Under the pieces are notes generated by a model that saw nothing but the letters and a program-made list of their open reading frames with translations, made no database searches and was not told where the DNA came from. A program made the translations under genes and the position numbers. From JAEUPI01 sp035764445 (GTDB lineage: Bacteria; Pseudomonadota; Gammaproteobacteria; Burkholderiales; Burkholderiaceae_C): 64,000 bases of DNA. The DNA is taken from assembly GCA_035764445.1 (NCBI GenBank), contig DASTZF010000423.1, positions 1-64,000 of the forward strand. The letters are read 5' to 3'. Position 1 is the stretch's first letter, and each line of letters begins with the position of its first letter. Of the stretch, positions 49,273-56,643 are shown in pieces.

Positions 49273-51360
49273 ATGACCTTCGCCATCACGCAGTCCACGC
49301 CGAACGGTGGCCTGGCCACCGATCTCCTGCCCCCCGACGTTCAGCAACTCGCCAACGAGGTCGCGCAACTGGTGACCTCCGACCCGGGCGCCGCCGGGCA
49401 ACTGTTGCGCGACCTGACATCGTCGCTGCCGCACTCGTCGGTCGGCCAACTGGCCTCGAGCGTGACCTCCGGCCTCGACGATCGGACGCTGCAGACGCTG
49501 TCGCAGACGACCACCGGCCGCGATCTGCTGCTGGCGCTGACCAGCCAGCCGCACGATCAGCTCGGCCGCTTGAGCGATGCGCTGTATTCGGCGGCGCACA
49601 GCGCGGGCGGCTGGGTCGGCGAGATCGCTCAGCAGGCGATTCATCCGAGCCTGCTGCACAGCCCCTCCAGCGGCCCGGCACGCAGCGATGCCGCCAGCAA
49701 GGACGACGTGCGCAGCGCCTTCGAGCAGGAGTTCGCCGCCAAGGCCGCCAACAAGGAGGAGTTCGACGGCTTCATGCAGCAGGTGTTCGGCGACAACTAC
49801 GACAAGGGCAAGGCCGAGCAGTTCAGGCAGCAGGCGCTGGCGGGCGACTTCTCGTTCCTGCCGGAGATCAAGTTCGTCGACGCCGCCACGCTGCACGGCA
49901 ACAACGGTGCCTACAACGCCGAAGAGGGCGTGGTCTACATCAACCGCGACCTCGCCGCCTCGGACCCCGCGAAGGCCGCGCAGACCTTCGTCGAAGAGGC
50001 GGGCCATCACCTCGACAGCCAGCTCAACACGGTCGACACGCAGGGTGACGAGGGCGAGATGTTCCGTCGCGTGCTCGCCGGCGAGCAGCTGTCGGCGCAG
50101 GACATCAGCGCGATCCGCAACGAGAACGACCACGGCACGATCACCGTCGACGGCAAGCAGGTGCAGGTGGAGTTCTGGTTCGGCGAGGACATCGTCAACG
50201 GGATCGGCGATGCCGCCAAGGCGGTGGGCGGTGCGATCGTCGACGGCGCCAAGGCGGTCGGCAACGCGGTGGTCGACGTCGGCAAGGGTGTGGTCAACGG
50301 CGTCAAGGACGTCGCCGGCGGCGTCTGGGGCGCGGCCAAGGACATCGGCCAAGGCGTGTACGAGATGACCGGCGGCTTCTTCAGCAACCTCTTCCAGGGC
50401 AACATCGGCGAGGCGTTCAGCTCGGTGGTGCGCGGCTTCGACCGTGCGGTGATGCAGTCGACCCAGCGCTTCGCAAAGGGCGTGCTGAACGGCATGCAGT
50501 CGCTGACCAACGGCATCACCGATGCGCTGGGCCCGATCGGCAAGCCGCTGCGCTGGGTGAGCGACCGCGCGTTCGACATCGGCAATACCGCGCTCGACAC
50601 GGTGGCTGGCATCGGGCGCGACCTGTTCCGCATGGTGCCCGACACGATGGTCGGCTTCGTCAGCGACGTCGAGCGCTCGATCAAGCTGGCGGCCGACGGC
50701 CGCTGGGGCGACGCGGCCAAGCAGTTCGGCATGGCTTTCGTGAACGTGCCGGGTCACATCGTCGGGTCGGCCGTCAGCATCGGTGCGCGTGCGCTGCAGG
50801 GCGCCGCCAGCATCGTGCAGACCGGCATCGGCCTCGAGCCGCCGGCGCGCGGCCTGAGCGCCGACGAGCGCAAGTACCTCGAGTCGATCTATGGCGATTC
50901 GATCGACTACGACATGATCCGCGTCAAGCCGGGCGGTCCGCTGAACAACGCGATGACCGCGCACACGGTGGGCAATACGGTGTACATGCCGGCCAAGTAC
51001 TTCGATGCCAATGGCAAGCTGACCGCCGACGGCCTGGAGACACTCGGCCACGAGGTCGGCCACGTGTGGCAGAACCAGAACGGCGGTGGCGACTACATCG
51101 GCAACGCCCTGGGCGCGCAGCTGTGGGGCTGGGTCACTTCGGGCGACCGCAATGCCGCCTACGACTGGCGTCAAGCCTTGAAGGATGGCGAGTCGTTCGA
51201 GAGCATGAACGACGAGGAGCGCGCCAAGGTGATGGAAGACATCGGCGTCGCGCTGAAGAACGACGGCCTGATCACCACCGCCGACGGCTACACGGCCGAG
51301 GAAGTGGCGTTCCTGAACGACACCGAGGAGAAGATCCGCGCTGGCGAAGGCGCGGGCTGA
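49273..51360 (+). CDS. large protein with two metallopeptidase-like regions (DUF4157-like C-terminus)
   Basis: A 695-aa protein without signal peptide. Region 1 (about 145-300) has FVEEAGHHLDSQLNTVDTQGDEG with EEAGHHLD at 241-248, like a domain I remember from cyanobacterial repeat proteins where it follows VVYINRDL. Residues about 305-375 are a Gly/Ala/Val amphipathic stretch (AKAVGGAIVDGAKAVGNAVVD and following) that may contact membranes. Region 2 (about 535-650) has SIDYDMIRVKPGG, AHTVGNTVYMPAKYF and HEVGH (593-597) in ETLGHEVGHVWQNQNGG, like DUF4157 peptidases that travel with Rhs or contractile injection systems. It may be an effector or toxin. Codon use matches the neighbours. Confidence 0.75.
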   Translation: MTFAITQSTPNGGLATDLLPPDVQQLANEVAQLVTSDPGAAGQLLRDLTSSLPHSSVGQLASSVTSGLDDRTLQTLSQTTTGRDLLLALTSQPHDQLGRLSDALYSAAHSAGGWVGEIAQQAIHPSLLHSPSSGPARSDAASKDDVRSAFEQEFAAKAANKEEFDGFMQQVFGDNYDKGKAEQFRQQALAGDFSFLPEIKFVDAATLHGNNGAYNAEEGVVYINRDLAASDPAKAAQTFVEEAGHHLDSQLNTVDTQGDEGEMFRRVLAGEQLSAQDISAIRNENDHGTITVDGKQVQVEFWFGEDIVNGIGDAAKAVGGAIVDGAKAVGNAVVDVGKGVVNGVKDVAGGVWGAAKDIGQGVYEMTGGFFSNLFQGNIGEAFSSVVRGFDRAVMQSTQRFAKGVLNGMQSLTNGITDALGPIGKPLRWVSDRAFDIGNTALDTVAGIGRDLFRMVPDTMVGFVSDVERSIKLAADGRWGDAAKQFGMAFVNVPGHIVGSAVSIGARALQGAASIVQTGIGLEPPARGLSADERKYLESIYGDSIDYDMIRVKPGGPLNNAMTAHTVGNTVYMPAKYFDANGKLTADGLETLGHEVGHVWQNQNGGGDYIGNALGAQLWGWVTSGDRNAAYDWRQALKDGESFESMNDEERAKVMEDIGVALKNDGLITTADGYTAEEVAFLNDTEEKIRAGEGAG

Positions 51361-51370
51361 CGGCGCGCCT

Positions 51371-52303
51371 TCATGCGGGCGACGGCGTCGTGCGCGCGGC
51401 GCCGGAACCGACGGACGCACGAACCACGGTGGCGGGCACCCCAGCCACCGTGCAATGCGGCGGCACGGGCCTGACCACGACGCTGCCGGCACCGACGGTG
51501 CTCATGCAGCCGACCTCGATGTTGCCGAGGATGGTGGCGCCCGCACCGAGCGTCGCCCCGCGGCGGACCTTCGGATGGCGATCGCCGCGTTGCTTGCCGG
51601 TGGCGCCCAGCGTCACGCCGTGCAGGATCGAGACGCCGGCCTCGACGACCGCCGTCTCGCCGATCACGATGCCGGTGGCGTGATCGAGCATCACGCCCGG
51701 GCCGATCGGCACCGCGGGGTGGATGTCGACCGCCAGCGCCGTCGCCACCTGCGACGCCACCCAGTGCGCCGCATCGCGCCGGCCTTGCCGCCACAGGCTG
51801 TGCGCCACGCGGTGCGCCTGCAGCGCGTGGAAGCCCTTCAGGTGCAGCAGCGCGTGCAGGCTCGAGCGGCACGCCGGGTCACGCGCACTCACCGCCGCGA
51901 GGTCGGCCTCGAGGCAGCCCAGCACGTCGGGGTCGTCGCTCAAGACCTGCAGCAGCACCGCGTGGACGCTCTCAGCGCGGCCGGCGCCCAGGCGGCGCGC
52001 GAGGATGCCGCTCACGATCTGGGCCGGCGTGTCGTGGGACAGCACCGCGTCGTCGAGCATGCGGCGCAGCGGTGGCTCGCCCGCAGCCGCCGCGCGCGCC
52101 TGCTTCCTCAACTGCGACCACACGCCGCTGCCGCGGCGGCGCCTGGCGCCCGCCGTGGGGACGGGCAGCGCGACAACGGCATCGTTCGCGGCCGCACGCG
52201 ATTCGAACGACAGGCTCAACGATTCGACCAGCACGGGTGATCCTTCTTGGCGTTGCGGCGGCGATGCTGAGGGCGCACGCCGGCGGCGCCGTGAAGCGGC
52301 CAT
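51371..52303 (-). CDS. cysE: serine O-acetyltransferase
   Basis: A 310-aa CysE-type enzyme making O-acetylserine for cysteine synthesis. The helical N-terminal domain ends with ALLHLKGFHALQAHRVAHSLW, and the left-handed beta-helix shows DIHPAVPIGPGVMLDHATGIVIGE with catalytic H and D, then GVTLGATGK and GAGATILGNIEVG. About 35 Arg-rich residues at the start (MAASRRRRRAPSA) and the next segment exceed usual CysE. GGAGAA precedes the ATG at 52303, which supports that start; an internal GTG (VLVESLSL) is possible. It converges with the metallopeptidase-like gene with ten bases between stops. Confidence 0.92.
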   Translation of the reverse strand: MAASRRRRRAPSASPPQRQEGSPVLVESLSLSFESRAAANDAVVALPVPTAGARRRRGSGVWSQLRKQARAAAAGEPPLRRMLDDAVLSHDTPAQIVSGILARRLGAGRAESVHAVLLQVLSDDPDVLGCLEADLAAVSARDPACRSSLHALLHLKGFHALQAHRVAHSLWRQGRRDAAHWVASQVATALAVDIHPAVPIGPGVMLDHATGIVIGETAVVEAGVSILHGVTLGATGKQRGDRHPKVRRGATLGAGATILGNIEVGCMSTVGAGSVVVRPVPPHCTVAGVPATVVRASVGSGAARTTPSPA

Positions 52304-52382
52304 GAAAGGTTCTCCAACGTGCTGAAAAGCCGCGCACCTTTGCCGGCGCAAAGCCCGCGCGCGTTGCCGCGCCGACCGCCGC

Positions 52383-52802
52383 CTACTGCTGGGCCGACGC
52401 GGCCGGGGTCGGCGCTGCCGGGCCGCGCGCCGCGGGATGGGTCTTGGCCTCTCCCGCATTTCGCACCGCCGACGGACCGCGGTACGACACGCCGTTGACG
52501 GTCAGCCCATCGGCAGAGAACTTCGCCGCGCTGCCCTCGCCTACCCCCTTGACGCGAGCGATGAGGTCCTGCCAATCGGCGAACGCGCGCTTGCGGCGTT
52601 CTTCGAGGATGCCGTCGGAGATCGACGGTCCGACGCCCTTGATCGATTCGAGCTCGGCCCGCGTCGCGCTGTTGGCGTCGACAGGGGCGGCCTGCGCCCG
52701 ACAACCGATCGCGATCAGCAGGCTGCCAACGATGCCCCGCAGTAGCGTTGCCACCGCCTGCTCGCGCCGACGTGCCGGCGACATAGGGAACCCATCGTTC
52801 AT
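52383..52802 (-). CDS. ComEA-like helix-hairpin-helix protein
   Basis: A 139-aa protein with a hydrophobic export segment (LLRGIVGSLLIAIGCRAQA, about 22-38) and a double helix-hairpin-helix domain, VDANSATRAELESIKGVGPSISDGILEERR and DWQDLIARVKGVGEGSAAKF. ComEA-type proteins bind incoming DNA in the periplasm during natural transformation. The tail is Ala/Pro-rich and disordered. An ATG six codons later (MSPARRRE) is an alternative. No other competence gene is near, and some such proteins have no competence role. Confidence 0.82.
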   Translation of the reverse strand: MNDGFPMSPARRREQAVATLLRGIVGSLLIAIGCRAQAAPVDANSATRAELESIKGVGPSISDGILEERRKRAFADWQDLIARVKGVGEGSAAKFSADGLTVNGVSYRGPSAVRNAGEAKTHPAARGPAAPTPAASAQQ

Positions 52803-53018
52803 TGGATGATTTTGCGCGCGTGCACGCGCGGGATGACCGTGATGGCTTCTGGGCAGCATCCTCCTGACACGAAGAGTGCGCAGGCCACGGCGGCGATGCC
52901 GCGCCTCGGGTCGCGATCGGCGAGCCGCAACGCGTGAACCGATGCGATCGCATCGGCAACCCAAGCCCGTGCCGGTCCGTCCGGCGATGACCTCGCAAGC
53001 AGCTGCGGGAGAAGCACC

Positions 53019-53429
53019 ATGATCGAGCGCATGTACCCCGGCGTTTATCTGAGCGAAGTGGCGTTCAACGCCCGGCCCATCGACGGCGTGTCGACCTCGA
53101 GCCCGCTGGCACGGGCGAGCGCCGAGCGCGACCATGCCATGCCGGTCACGCCGCAGTGGACGCAGCACAACCAGGGCGACCCTGGCATCACGCTCGTGCA
53201 GCTGTCCGCCTGGCTCGGCGAGTCGCTGCTGTTTCGCGCGTCATCGCAGATGGCGCATCAGGCGGCCTCTGCGCTCGCGCACTGGGGCGTCGCTCAGGGC
53301 CTTGCGGTCGAGGCGGGCGAGCGCGGCGTATCCGATGTGAGCGTCACGCCGGGCTCGGCGCCGAGCACCGACGGCCGCCCGCTCACGACCGATTCACCGA
53401 CCGCTGCGCATCACATCCGCAAGCCGTGA
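53019..53429 (+). CDS. small chimera of tail-sheath start and baseplate-like segment
   Basis: A 136-aa protein. Residues 1-30 (MYPGVYLSEVAFNARPIDGV, then STSS) match the start of contractile tail-sheath proteins. Residues about 44-70 (TPQWTQHNQGDPGITLVQLS, then AWLGESLLFR) match the start of the large baseplate proteins of contractile systems, where D-P-G-I-T-L-x-E-L is usual. The rest is Ala-rich, then a polar tail. GGGAGAA precedes the ATG. It is too short for a sheath (usually more than 350 aa) or a baseplate protein. It may be a remnant, an adaptor or a tag fused from both. It stands between a ComEA-like gene and a small membrane protein. Confidence 0.6.
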   Translation: MIERMYPGVYLSEVAFNARPIDGVSTSSPLARASAERDHAMPVTPQWTQHNQGDPGITLVQLSAWLGESLLFRASSQMAHQAASALAHWGVAQGLAVEAGERGVSDVSVTPGSAPSTDGRPLTTDSPTAAHHIRKP

Positions 53430-53489
53430 CCCTGCGGCGCTTGCGCGCCGCCTGACTCTTCGACGATGCCCGGTGGTGTCGGCAAGCCG

Positions 53490-53732
53490 TCAAGGCTTGG
53501 TGGCCATGGCCCGTGAGAGCGACGCATTGCGCACCACCTTCTCGTTGGGCTGCGCGGCCATGCGACGCTGTTCGGCGCGCAGCTGCTCGCCGCGCTGGAC
53601 CGAATGATTCAGCACCAGGACGTACGCGCCCATCAAGAACGCCACCGCCAAGCACGCGGCGGCCACCAGCATGCCATGCGGCGTGATGGTGAAGCGGAAA
53701 CCGTGGGGGAGGATGACGTTGACGGTCCACAT
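53490..53732 (-). CDS. small single-pass membrane protein
   Basis: An 80-aa protein. Residues about 19-43 (HGMLVAAACLAVAFLMGAYVLVLNHS) form one membrane helix; a short N-terminal stretch with VNVILPHGFRFTITP precedes it, and a helical polar tail (RGEQLRAEQRRMAAQ) follows. It is convergent with the sheath/baseplate-like gene, with 60 bases between. A GTG start at 53744 would add four residues. No family recognised. Confidence 0.6.
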   Translation of the reverse strand: MWTVNVILPHGFRFTITPHGMLVAAACLAVAFLMGAYVLVLNHSVQRGEQLRAEQRRMAAQPNEKVVRNASLSRAMATKP

Positions 53733-53827
53733 GCGGGGTCTCACGGGTCGCCATCAGTGTGCGCTGCACCGCATGCGGCGTCCACCGGCGCGTTGCTCGT
53801 AGGGTTGTCGGCTGCCCGCGGCCTATC

Positions 53828-55048
53828 ATGCCGCCGATGCACCGGGCGGACGCGGTCATCATCGGTGCCGGTGCGGCCGGCCTGCATTGCGCGGCGATTG
53901 CCGGTCAGCGCGGCGTGCGCGTGCTGCTGATCGACCATGCGAGTGTAGTCGGCGAGAAGATCCGCATCTCCGGCGGCGGGCGCTGCAACTTCACCAACCG
54001 GGACACTGCAGCGCACAACTTCCTGTCGGCGAATCCGGACTTCTGCCGCTCGGCGCTCGCCCGCTACACGCCGCGCGATTTCATCGAGCTGGTGCGGCGC
54101 CATGGCATCGCGTGGCACGAGAAGCACAAGGGCCAGCTGTTCTGCGACGATTCCAGCGAGCGGATCATCCGCCTGCTGCTCGCCGAGTGCGAGCGCGGCG
54201 GCGTGCAACGCTGGCAGCCGTGCAGCGTGGCCGCGGTGCGCCACGGCGAGCGCGGCTTCGAACTCGACACCACGCGCGGCCCCGTGAGCGCGACGCAGCT
54301 GGTGGTGGCCTGCGGCGGGCTGTCGATTCCCAAGATCGGGGCCAGCGATTTCGGCTATCGGCTGGCGCGTCAGTTCGGCCACGCCGTGGTCGAGCCGCGC
54401 CCGGGGCTGGTGCCGCTGACGTTCGACGCCGCCGCGTGGGCGCCGTACGCCGCGCTGGCCGGGCTGTCGCTCGAGGTCGACGTCGCGACAGGCGATGGAC
54501 GCACGCAGTTTCGCGAGGATCTGCTGTTCACCCATCGCGGTCTCAGCGGGCCCGCGATCCTGCAGATCTCTAGCTATTGGCGCTCGGGCGATGCGCTGCG
54601 CATCGATCTCGCGCCGGGGCGCGCGCTCGTGGACGAGCTGCTCGCCGCCAAGCAGGCGACGCGAAAGCGCCTCGGCAACGTGCTGGCCGAGCAGCTGCCA
54701 CGCCGACTCGCCGACACCTGGCTCGCGCTGCACGGCGAGGCGATCGCCGCGACACCGCTGCCGGAGATTCGCGACCGCGACCTGGCCGTGCTCGCCCGGC
54801 AGATGCAGCGCTGGACGCCGCTGCCCAACGGCAGCGAGGGTTACCGCAAGGCCGAGGTCACCGCCGGCGGCGTCGACACGCGGCAGATGAGCTCGCAGTC
54901 GATGCAAAGCAGCCGCGTGCCAGGGTTGTACTTCATCGGCGAGGTGGTCGACGTCACCGGTTGGCTGGGCGGCTACAACTTCCAGTGGGCATGGGCGAGC
55001 GCGGCGGCGTGCGCGCAGTCGCTGCGCGAGGGCCGGGCCGCCGCCTAG
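53828..55048 (+). CDS. BaiN/HI0933-family flavoprotein
   Basis: A 406-aa FAD-dependent oxidoreductase. DAVIIGAGAAGLHCAAIAGQ is the N-terminal Rossmann GxGxxG for FAD; KIRISGGGRCNFTNRD is the family-specific GGGRCN signature. LVVACGGLSIPKIGASDFGY and the terminal GLYFIGEVVDVTGWLGGYNFQWAW are the other hallmarks. Relatives include E. coli YhiN and bile-acid BaiN, which acts on steroid double bonds; most members have unknown substrates. A second ATG nine bases later is possible. It is transcribed alone. Confidence 0.92.
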   Translation: MPPMHRADAVIIGAGAAGLHCAAIAGQRGVRVLLIDHASVVGEKIRISGGGRCNFTNRDTAAHNFLSANPDFCRSALARYTPRDFIELVRRHGIAWHEKHKGQLFCDDSSERIIRLLLAECERGGVQRWQPCSVAAVRHGERGFELDTTRGPVSATQLVVACGGLSIPKIGASDFGYRLARQFGHAVVEPRPGLVPLTFDAAAWAPYAALAGLSLEVDVATGDGRTQFREDLLFTHRGLSGPAILQISSYWRSGDALRIDLAPGRALVDELLAAKQATRKRLGNVLAEQLPRRLADTWLALHGEAIAATPLPEIRDRDLAVLARQMQRWTPLPNGSEGYRKAEVTAGGVDTRQMSSQSMQSSRVPGLYFIGEVVDVTGWLGGYNFQWAWASAAACAQSLREGRAAA

Positions 55049-55115
55049 CGCACCGCTGCGCGCCCGCGGGGTCCTCTGCGCCGCGAGGCAGCCGCTTGGC
55101 GAGCGCAGCGGCGCC

Positions 55116-56051
55116 TCACCATGAGCCGCCATGAGCAGCGCGCGCGCCGCGCACGAGCTCGAGCACCGCGTCGGCGAATTCGCGCGGCGACTCCTGCGGC
55201 ATGTTGTGCCCGACGCCGTGCGCCAGGCGATGCGACCGCGGCCCGCTGAAGTGCCGCGCATCCTGCGACGCCGGCGCCGGCGACCGGACACCGTCGTCGG
55301 TGCCGTCGAAGCTGATGGTCGGTACGCTGATGGTCGGCTGCGCCGCGAGGCGCCGCTCGATCTCGGCATACGCCGGATCGCCGGCGACGAGGCCGAAGCG
55401 GTGCCGGTACGAGTGGATCACCACGTCGACGAAATCGGGGTTGTCGAACGCCGCCGCGCTGCGCTCGAAGGTCGCGTCGTCGAACGCCCAGCGCGGCGAC
55501 CAGGTCTGCCACAACAGCCGGCACAGCGCGCGCCGATCAGCGGCCAAACCGGCGCGCCCGCGCTCGCTGTGGAAGTAGTACTGGTACCACAGGCGCCGTT
55601 CGCTGTCGGCGGACAACGGACGCATCACGCTGGCGAGCTGCTGGATGTTGTAGCTGTTGAAGGTGAGCAGCCCGGCGCAACGCTGCGGCCACAGCGCCGC
55701 CACCACGCACGCGGCGCGGCCGCCCCAGTCGTAGCCAGCGAGCACCGCGCGCGGCAGCGCCAACGCATCGAGCAGTGCCAGCAGGTCGGCGCCGAGCGCC
55801 GCCTGCTCGCCCGAGCGCGGCGTGGCGCCGCTCAGGAACCGCGTCGGCCCGAAGCCGCGCAGGTACGGCACGATCACGCGGCAGCCCGCAGCGGCCAGCA
55901 GCGGTGCAACTTCGGCGTAGGCGTGGATGTCGTACGGGAAGCCGTGCATCAGCAGCACCGGCGTGCCCTGCGCCGGGCCGCCCGCGTGGTACGCCACGCT
56001 CAGCACGCCGGCGTCGACGCGATGCAGCGGCTGCAATGCCGTCACACTCAT
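55116..56051 (-). CDS. alpha/beta hydrolase, epoxide-hydrolase/haloalkane-dehalogenase-like
   Basis: A 311-aa hydrolase. LLMHGFPYDIHAY (HGF at 36-38) gives the oxyanion hole, D108 in LAGYDWGGRA is the aspartate nucleophile of epoxide hydrolases and dehalogenases, and H in HGVGHNMPQE near the end is the base. The cap has paired tyrosines (WYQYYF), which fits epoxide opening more than dehalogenation. DGTDDGV may carry the acid. It is divergent from the small membrane protein, with 150 bases between starts that hold a perfect palindrome. Confidence 0.86.
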   Translation of the reverse strand: MSVTALQPLHRVDAGVLSVAYHAGGPAQGTPVLLMHGFPYDIHAYAEVAPLLAAAGCRVIVPYLRGFGPTRFLSGATPRSGEQAALGADLLALLDALALPRAVLAGYDWGGRAACVVAALWPQRCAGLLTFNSYNIQQLASVMRPLSADSERRLWYQYYFHSERGRAGLAADRRALCRLLWQTWSPRWAFDDATFERSAAAFDNPDFVDVVIHSYRHRFGLVAGDPAYAEIERRLAAQPTISVPTISFDGTDDGVRSPAPASQDARHFSGPRSHRLAHGVGHNMPQESPREFADAVLELVRGARAAHGGSW

Positions 56052-56112
56052 GCAGACATTGTCGGCGAGCCGGGCCGATCGGATGGCTACCGATGCAATG
56101 CGGCGTTCACTA

Positions 56113-56151
56113 TTGACACCGCGCGCGTCGATTGCGGAATCGATTCCGCAA
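56113..56151 (+). promoter_or_regulatory. TTGACA -35 box and perfect 20-bp palindromic operator
   Basis: TTGACA stands at 56113-56118. After 17 bases, the -10 position (56136-56141) falls inside TTGCGGAATCGATTCCGCAA (56132-56151), a perfect palindrome with no central gap. Such overlap fits repressor control. It lies between the divergent hydrolase and small membrane protein genes. Confidence 0.6.
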
Positions 56152-56201
56152 CTTCTCCGGCGCACAGTGACCTCGCCCAGTCATCCAACCGGGAGAGCCT
56201 C

Positions 56202-56411
56202 ATGAACGAACTACCCACCGCCGTCCGCGCCACCGCAGCCGCGCTCGCCGTGTTCATGACGACTGCCACGCTCAATTGGTTGATCGCGATCGCCGAACCG
56301 CAGCAAAGCGAGCTGATGGCTCAGATGGCGGCACGCCAAGGCACGCAGACCGGCGCCGTGGCCCATGTGACTGTGGTGGCCGAGGTGGCGAGCGCGACCA
56401 CGCAGCGCTGA
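56202..56411 (+). CDS. small membrane protein
   Basis: A 69-aa protein. Residues about 10-31 (ATAAALAVFMTTATLNWLIAIA) form one membrane helix; the rest is polar with QMAARQGTQTGAVAHVTVV. GGGAGAG precedes the ATG. It follows the palindromic promoter and would be its direct target on this strand. It resembles short proteobacterial proteins with a helix of this kind, but I do not recognise a family. Confidence 0.6.
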   Translation: MNELPTAVRATAAALAVFMTTATLNWLIAIAEPQQSELMAQMAARQGTQTGAVAHVTVVAEVASATTQR

Positions 56412-56643
56412 ACGACGTCCGGTAGCGCCGTTTCACGCGGCGTTCGCCACGGCTGGCGCAATGCGCGCGAAAGCGTGCAACGGCGCGGCGATCGATGGCG
56501 TCGACCATCAACGGGGGAGGCGGCGGCGCGGGGGCAGCCCCGGCCGCCCGCCTCCCTCGATCCGACACCGCGTCACCACCGCGTCACCACCGCCTCACGC
56601 CTCACAATAGGCCGCCGCCCGGGGGGCGGACGCGGAGCCGACG

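Noticed and set aside
47392..51492. A 1366-codon open frame on the minus strand
   Set aside because: It is antisense to several well-supported genes and its translation is low-complexity Arg/Ala/His-rich. Long antisense frames are expected here from strong GC bias at third positions.
52799..53032. A 77-codon minus-strand frame in the region upstream of the sheath/baseplate-like gene
   Set aside because: There is a cysteine-containing hydrophobic patch, but no ribosome site, and the start overlaps the ribosome site of the opposite gene. Treated as non-coding upstream region.
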